NCBI GenBank assembly: GCA_016296945.1
Contig: JAEDHQ010000059.1
Coordinates: 1-9,985 of the forward strand
From: Bacilli bacterium
Lineage (GTDB): Bacteria > Bacillota_I > Bacilli_A > ML615J-28 > CAG-698
Direction of reading: 5' to 3'
DNA: 9,985 nt
Position numbers and translations under genes: made by a program. Position 1 is the stretch's first letter; every line of letters starts with the position of its first letter. The notes beneath the pieces are model-generated. The model did not search any database, was not told where the DNA came from, and saw only the letters and a list, made by a program, of their open reading frames with translations. Shown here piece by piece: positions 7,901-9,985 of this stretch.

Positions 7901-9087
7901 ACTACTTTATAAAAATCTTCTTTTGATCTAGGCTTGATCTTTCCCAGTTTTTTCTTTGCTTGTAATAATTGTCCATGCCGATTATTGACATATAAATCAT
8001 AAGCTAATGCTAATTCCTTGGCTTTCTTTCGATCAATATGATTCTCAATAACTTCCTTTAGCAATTTTAAATCATCACGATGATCGTTATATTTATTAAT
8101 CATTGATTTAGACAAAGTATTTCCGTCTTCAACAATTCCATTCAGAGTAACCTCATTAAACAATTCTTTAATAGTTAACAAAATAGCTTGTTCATTTTCA
8201 TCAAGATTACCCATTAATGCTTCAAATTTACTATCTGCATCGATATCGCTAAGCTTAAAATTCCAGTCTGATAATTCATCTTTACTAATTTCTTTTAGTG
8301 CTATAGTGTCAAACCTTGTTTTATAACCTAAAACGGCATTGGCTACTTGTTTAGAAATATCTTTTATACGTTTACTTTGTTCTTTATTATCAGTTTTGAT
8401 AGCAAATAATTCTGCTATCTTCTTAACCTTATCTCTTTTGAAAATTTGTTTATCTTTAAGAACCTTTTCAATTTCTGCTGTATTAGAGATATTAAACTCA
8501 ACATTTAAATCTAAACCCAAATTTTCATATAACTCATTCAATTTTTCAATGCTACTTTTTACATCAATTTTTGATGCTTTAAAATCTTTTACCGATGTAT
8601 TATATAAGAAATTCCCACGATATTTAATAATGTGATGAATTGCTAGATAGACTTCTCTTAAATCAAATTTTTCATCTTCTGTCATTAATTTATACCGAAG
8701 ATGATAAATAGTAGGATAATCATCGTAAAATTTCTTATCTTCAGCAGAAGTTGGAAAAACAATTGAAGATACGGTTTTTCTTTTATCTAATGGAGAAAGG
8801 CCTGATTCTTTCAACCTAGCAAAGAAATATGGATCTACTTCTGCCATATAAGGATCAAAAAATTCCTCTAATAATTTCAAACGCCATCTTCTTCTTTTTA
8901 TTCTTCGATGGGTTGTTCTAAACAGACGCCGCTCAGCTGCTGACTTTCCACCTTCAAATAAACGCGATCCAATCGCTGTTTTACCTTGTAGTTTGAGGAT
9001 ATCGTTGTTAGAATTCATGGCTACCCATCCACATGAATCAGTACCAATATCTAATCCTACGATGTAGTCGTCTTTAATTTTGGTCAT
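4960..9087 (-). CDS. cas9: Cas9, RNA-guided DNA endonuclease, type II-A
   Basis: The 1375-residue protein is a complete type II-A Cas9. RuvC-I is YIVGLDIGTDSCGW with catalytic D13. The arginine-rich bridge helix is about 53-75 (RRLFRTTHRRIKRRRWRL). RuvC-II is IAIEFTRDADEN with E792. The HNH motif is YDIDHILPQSF with D873 and H874, and N897 matches the third HNH residue. RuvC-III is YHHAIDAYLSA with H1013 and D1016. All catalytic residues are present, so the nuclease should be active. The C-terminal PAM-interacting domain ends FMQFPNGVILSENAKLIYQS and lacks the R-K-R segment that reads NGG in S. pyogenes Cas9, so a different PAM is expected. The start at 9087 follows AAGGAGG by 6 nt. The gene has its own promoter region and terminator, separate from cas1-cas2-csn2. 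Confidence 0.99.
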   Translation of the reverse strand: MTKIKDDYIVGLDIGTDSCGWVAMNSNNDILKLQGKTAIGSRLFEGGKSAAERRLFRTTHRRIKRRRWRLKLLEEFFDPYMAEVDPYFFARLKESGLSPLDKRKTVSSIVFPTSAEDKKFYDDYPTIYHLRYKLMTEDEKFDLREVYLAIHHIIKYRGNFLYNTSVKDFKASKIDVKSSIEKLNELYENLGLDLNVEFNISNTAEIEKVLKDKQIFKRDKVKKIAELFAIKTDNKEQSKRIKDISKQVANAVLGYKTRFDTIALKEISKDELSDWNFKLSDIDADSKFEALMGNLDENEQAILLTIKELFNEVTLNGIVEDGNTLSKSMINKYNDHRDDLKLLKEVIENHIDRKKAKELALAYDLYVNNRHGQLLQAKKKLGKIKPRSKEDFYKVVNKNLDDSRASKEIKKKIELDSFMPKQRTNANGVIPYQLQQLELDKIIENQSKYYPFLKEINPVSSHLKEAPYKLDELIRFRVPYYVGPLISPNESTKDIQTKKNQNFAWMIRKEEGRITPWNFDQKVDRIESANKFIKRMTTKDTYLFGEDVLPANSLLYQKFTVLNELNNIRINGKRISVDLKQEIYENLFKKHTTVTVKKLENYLKENHNLVKVEIKGLADEKKFNSGLTTYNRFKNLNIFDNQIDDLKYRNDFEKIIEWSTIFEDKSIYKEKLRSIDWLNEKQINALSNIRLQGWGRLSKKLLAQLHDHNGQTIIEQLWDSQNNFMQIVTQADFKDAIAKANQNLLVATSVEDILNNAYTSPANKKAIRQVIKVVDDIVKAASGKVPKQIAIEFTRDADENPKRSQTRGSKLQKVYKDLSTELASKTIAEELNEAIKDKKLVQDKYYLYFMQLGRDAYTGEPINIDEIQKYDIDHILPQSFIKDDALDNRVLVSRAVNNGKSDNVPVKLFGNEMAANLGMTIRKMWEEWKNIGLISKTKYNNLLTDPDHINKYKSAGFIRRQLVETSQIIKLVSTILQSRYPNTEIITVKAKYNHYLREKFDLYKSREVNDYHHAIDAYLSAICGNLLYQNYPNLRPFFVYGQYKKFSSDPDKEKAIFNKTRKFSFISQLLKNKSENSKEIAKKLKRAYQFKYMLVSRETETRDQEMFKMTVYPRFSHDAVKAPRNLIPKKMGMSPDIYGGYTNNSDAYMVIVRIDKKKGTEYKILGIPTRELVNLKKAEKEDHYKSYLKEILTPRILYNKNGKRDKKITSFEIVKSKIPYKQVIQDGDKKFMLGSSTYVYNAKQLTLSTESMKAITNNFDKDSDENDALIKAYDEILDKVDKYLPLFDINKFREKLHSGRGKFIKLSLEDKKDTILKVLEGLHDNAVMTKIPTIGLSTPLGFMQFPNGVILSENAKLIYQSPTGLFKKSVKISDL

Positions 9088-9093
9088 TTGGGA

Positions 9094-9100
9094 CCTCCTT
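9094..9100 (-). promoter_or_regulatory. Ribosome binding site of cas9
   Basis: A perfect AAGGAGG on the minus strand lies 6 nt before the ATG and fixes the cas9 start. It lies downstream of the repeat remnant in the leader, so cutting of the leader at the remnant would leave it intact. Confidence 0.85.
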
Positions 9101-9107
9101 TAAAATT

Positions 9108-9121
9108 AAAAAGCGCTTTCT
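9108..9121. promoter_or_regulatory. Putative cre (CcpA operator) in the cas9 leader
   Basis: The perfect palindrome AAAGCGCTTT (9110-9119) lies in a 14-bp site that matches the ideal cre TGAAAGCGCTTTCA at 11 of 14 positions. It is about 100 bp downstream of the predicted cas9 transcription start and just before the ribosome binding site. CcpA bound there would act as a roadblock, linking cas9 to carbon supply. This is a sequence match only. Confidence 0.5.
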
Positions 9122-9165
9122 TACAGTCTTAAAAATAATGTGAGTAACTCTTTTAACTAGCGTTC

Positions 9166-9189
9166 ATTGATCTAACAACCATCTAAAAC
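9166..9189 (-). repeat. Solitary partial CRISPR repeat in the cas9 leader
   Basis: This 24-nt sequence is identical to the first 24 nt, in crRNA sense, of the array repeat (GTTTTAGATGG... on the minus strand). It is in the same orientation as cas9 and about 80 nt before its start codon. It contains the complete GUUUUA lower-stem and GA-bulge segments plus the next 16 nt, so it can form about 22 bp with the tracrRNA anti-repeat. That should be enough for RNase III cutting and Cas9 loading. The missing 12 nt are those at the far end of the duplex. It is not an anti-repeat: its bulge sequence is that of a repeat and no nexus follows. Confidence 0.9.
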
Positions 9190-9243
9190 TACTAACTAAA
9201 TCAAAAAAGCCATCTCACATTTTTAGTTTACTACTAACTAAAT
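9188..9243. repeat. 14-bp direct repeat pairing guide and promoter
   Basis: ACTACTAACTAAAT occurs at 9188-9201 and 9230-9243, 42 bp apart. The flanks differ completely beyond both ends. Twelve of the bases form the seed of the predicted guide and its target; the other two lie in the repeat or the PAM. Confidence 0.9.
9190..9218 (-). ncRNA. Predicted crRNA-like guide in the cas9 5' UTR
   Basis: On the minus strand the bases directly 5' of the repeat remnant occupy the place of a spacer. From the predicted cas9 transcription start (near 9218) to the repeat is about 29 nt, close to the 30-nt spacers of the array. The 12 nt next to the repeat, ATTTAGTTAGTA, recur exactly at 9232-9243 in the cas9 promoter. 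The RNA would be released from the cas9 mRNA leader by tracrRNA pairing and RNase III. This is a prediction from sequence. Confidence 0.55.
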
Positions 9244-9252
9244 GTTTTTCAA
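9225..9252 (-). promoter_or_regulatory. Putative cas9 promoter containing a seed-matched Cas9 target
   Basis: On the minus strand, TTGAAA (9252-9247) and TAAACT (9230-9225) are 16 bp apart and match the -35 and -10 consensus at 5 and 4 positions. The start would be near 9218. The spacer between the hexamers contains ATTTAGTTAGTA (9243-9232), identical to the 12 nt that precede the repeat remnant. It is followed directly by GTAA, whose TAA is the beginning of the -10 box. A bound Cas9 would cover the promoter. Confidence 0.5.
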
Positions 9253-9322
9253 CTTAAATGGATAAAAAATTTAAGTTTATTGTTGCATTTAAAAATAGTC
9301 TTATATTCAGAGCCACCTATAC

Positions 9323-9358
9323 AAAAAAACATCCCTATTTTAAAAACAGGGATGTTTT
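9323..9358 (-). terminator. Strong hairpin terminator
   Basis: AAAACATCCCT (9326-9336) pairs perfectly with AGGGATGTTTT (9348-9358). On the minus strand it ends in a run of at least seven T, so it works best in that direction; on the plus strand only TTTT follows. It lies upstream of the cas9 promoter and would insulate cas9 from transcription coming from the right. Confidence 0.75.
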
Positions 9359-9370
9359 CCACTTCTGGAG

Positions 9371-9398
9371 TTGATATTAAATAGTTAACTAATATCAA
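9371..9398. repeat. Dyad, 9-bp inverted repeat
   Basis: TTGATATTA (9371-9379) and TAATATCAA (9390-9398) are perfect inverted copies around a centre that includes GTTAAC. No T-run follows on either strand, so it is more like an operator or an RNA hairpin than a terminator. Confidence 0.45.
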
Positions 9399-9431
9399 AC
9401 CAAAATGTTTATTTTATAATACTTTTTAGAT

Positions 9432-9471
9432 AAAAAAACCTTCGCGATAGGACGTATCCATTAAGCGAAGG
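9432..9471 (-). terminator. Hairpin terminator with possible small transcript upstream
   Basis: CCTTCGC (9439-9445) pairs with GCGAAGG (9465-9471), with GGA/TCC pairing inside. On the minus strand seven T follow. A consensus -10 TATAAT lies on the minus strand at 9552-9547, with a weak TTATTT 17 bp before it. A transcript of about 110 nt ending here is therefore possible. It contains no convincing open frame. Confidence 0.65.
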
Positions 9472-9600
9472 GATTGATCTTTTTGTAATAATTTTAATGC
9501 AACAAGTTGGAATAATCAAACACTTTATTCACGTGCTTATTTCACTATTATATAATAATTACGCATTTCAAATAAGCGTTCGTCAAATTGTAATCAGTAC

Positions 9601-9685
9601 AAAAGAAAAGTCTTGATATAAAAATTATACCAAGACTTTCTTTAGTTTAGAACCTAGCTCCTACGGCCTCTAAACTTGATCTGTT
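9601..9685 (-). ncRNA. Candidate small RNA with promoter, hairpin and terminator
   Basis: On the minus strand, TTGAAA (9720-9715) is followed after 17 bp by TAAACT (9697-9692), or after 15 bp by TATAAA. A start near 9685 would give an RNA of about 85 nt. It contains a stem of AGTTTAGA and TCTAAACT (9676-9669 with 9651-9644) whose loop is unusually GC-rich for this region (GGCCGTAGGAGCTAGG). A second stem, AAAGTCTTG/CAAGACTTT (9607-9615, 9631-9639), is followed by TTTTCTTTTG as a terminator. No RNA family is recognised. Confidence 0.35.
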
Positions 9686-9721
9686 AAATATAGTTTATAG
9701 TTTACTGCCATAAATTTCAAT

Positions 9722-9781
9722 AGAAATGTTTCAATAAAAACACCTTTTTATTTGGAAAGGTGTTTCTATTGAAACATTTTT
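9722..9781. repeat. Long near-perfect hairpin, 24-position stem
   Basis: Bases 9724-9747 pair with 9756-9779 with a single A-C mismatch (9737/9766) around an 8-nt loop. The arms begin AAATGTTTCAATA on both strands. The stem is much longer than an ordinary terminator. It ends in T-runs on the plus strand (ATTTTTCTCT). It could be a bidirectional terminator or a small remnant element; no target-site duplication is obvious. Confidence 0.75.
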
Positions 9782-9814
9782 CTCTGTAAGATTATACTTA
9801 AAAATTTTCCCACC

Positions 9815-9844
9815 AAAAAAGACCAAGCAAAAATTGCTTGATCT
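9815..9844 (-). terminator. Intrinsic terminator of the right-edge gene
   Basis: AGACCAAGCAA (9820-9830) pairs with TTGCTTGATCT (9834-9844) with one G-T wobble. On the minus strand six T follow. It lies 28 nt after the stop codon of the gene that enters from the right and should end its transcript. Confidence 0.85.
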
Positions 9845-9872
9845 TTCATTCGGTATTATTTAGTTAAAAACT

Positions 9873-9985
9873 TTACTTCCCCAACTCATCAAAGAAGCCG
9901 TCGGCCTTTAAAATGTCTAAGTAGCGGCTGATAGCGTCTGGCCAAGTTGGAAGTGGCTTAAAGCCGTTTTCTTCTAACTTACTCT
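9873..9985 (-). CDS. rmlD: Probable dTDP-4-dehydrorhamnose reductase, C-terminal 36 codons
   Basis: Only the end of the gene is in the window. The last residues read SKLEENGFKPLPTWPDAISR, then YLDILKADGFFDELGK and stop. The pattern K-L-x-x-x-GF-x-PLP-x-W-x-DA-x-x-R-Y is how the C-terminus of RmlD/RfbD, the last enzyme of dTDP-L-rhamnose synthesis, usually looks. RmlD reduces dTDP-4-dehydro-rhamnose with NAD(P)H in the cytoplasm to supply rhamnose for cell-wall or capsular polysaccharide. The cofactor and catalytic parts lie outside, so another short-chain sugar-nucleotide reductase is possible. GC content here is about 45%, clearly above the CRISPR locus, which suggests that the chromosomal backbone resumes here and that the locus to the left has a different origin. 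A terminator follows at 9815-9844. Confidence 0.65.
   Translation of the reverse strand, partial: SKLEENGFKPLPTWPDAISRYLDILKADGFFDELGK

Larger units (their letters stand above)
9137..9221. repeat. Inverted repeat enclosing the solitary CRISPR repeat
   Basis: AATGTGAG (9137-9144) and CTCACATT (9214-9221) are perfect inverted copies, 69 bp apart, and bracket the repeat remnant and its spacer-like sequence. In RNA they could close an 8-bp stem around the guide unit in the cas9 leader. The small palindrome GAGTAACTC (9142-9150) adjoins the left arm. Confidence 0.5.

Noticed and set aside
9166..9209. tracrRNA on the plus strand upstream of cas9
   Set aside because: The plus strand here reads like an anti-repeat, but it is an exact repeat copy without the GATT bulge segment, and no nexus or terminator follows. 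The real tracrRNA with all these parts is at 4799-4917.
9137..9221. CRP-like site TGTGA/TCACA
   Set aside because: The half-sites are 69 bp apart instead of 6, and this regulator type is not expected to work so in these bacteria.

Overview
The window carries a complete type II-A CRISPR-Cas locus from a low-GC Gram-positive bacterium, most likely a Lactobacillus. The host is inferred from strong AAGGAGG ribosome binding sites, AT-rich codon use, a GWRSVIITQHAKL-type Cas1, a 1375-aa Cas9 and the repeat family (5'-GTTTTAGATGGTTG... read on the minus strand). I believe this repeat type is the one known from the L. gasseri group, but could not check that against a database.

Layout, left to right. 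Positions 1-2000 hold small accessory genes: a HIRAN-domain protein (minus), two tightly spaced unknown small genes (plus), one unknown small gene (minus) and a possible 48-codon gene (plus). A CRISPR array follows at 2036-2863, read on the minus strand, with 12 spacers of 30 nt and a decayed distal end. Next come csn2, cas2 and cas1 (minus, overlapping). The tracrRNA lies on the plus strand between cas1 and cas9, and its putative promoter overlaps a putative cas1 promoter. cas9 (minus, 4960-9087) ends at its own hairpin terminator. Upstream of cas9 is a dense regulatory region, then about 600 bp with several strong hairpins and no gene. The right edge holds the last 36 codons of what looks like rmlD (dTDP-4-dehydrorhamnose reductase), visibly richer in GC.

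How the parts work together: Cas1-Cas2-Csn2 acquire spacers; the array supplies pre-crRNA; tracrRNA pairs with the repeats for RNase III processing and Cas9 loading; Cas9 cleaves targets.

The most interesting observation is upstream of cas9. The predicted cas9 5' UTR contains a solitary 24-nt piece of the CRISPR repeat that can still pair with tracrRNA, preceded by about 29 nt that would act as a spacer. The 12 nt next to the repeat (the seed) are repeated exactly 42 bp further upstream. There they lie between the -35 and -10 of the predicted cas9 promoter and are followed by GTAA, which fits the NTAA PAM reported for L. gasseri. This predicts that the cas9 leader is a crRNA-like guide with which Cas9 represses its own promoter, comparable in logic to the long tracrRNA (tracr-L) of Streptococcus pyogenes but built from a repeat remnant in the cas9 mRNA leader. 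A near-consensus CcpA (cre) operator lies just before the cas9 ribosome binding site. cas1 appears to start at an AUA codon.
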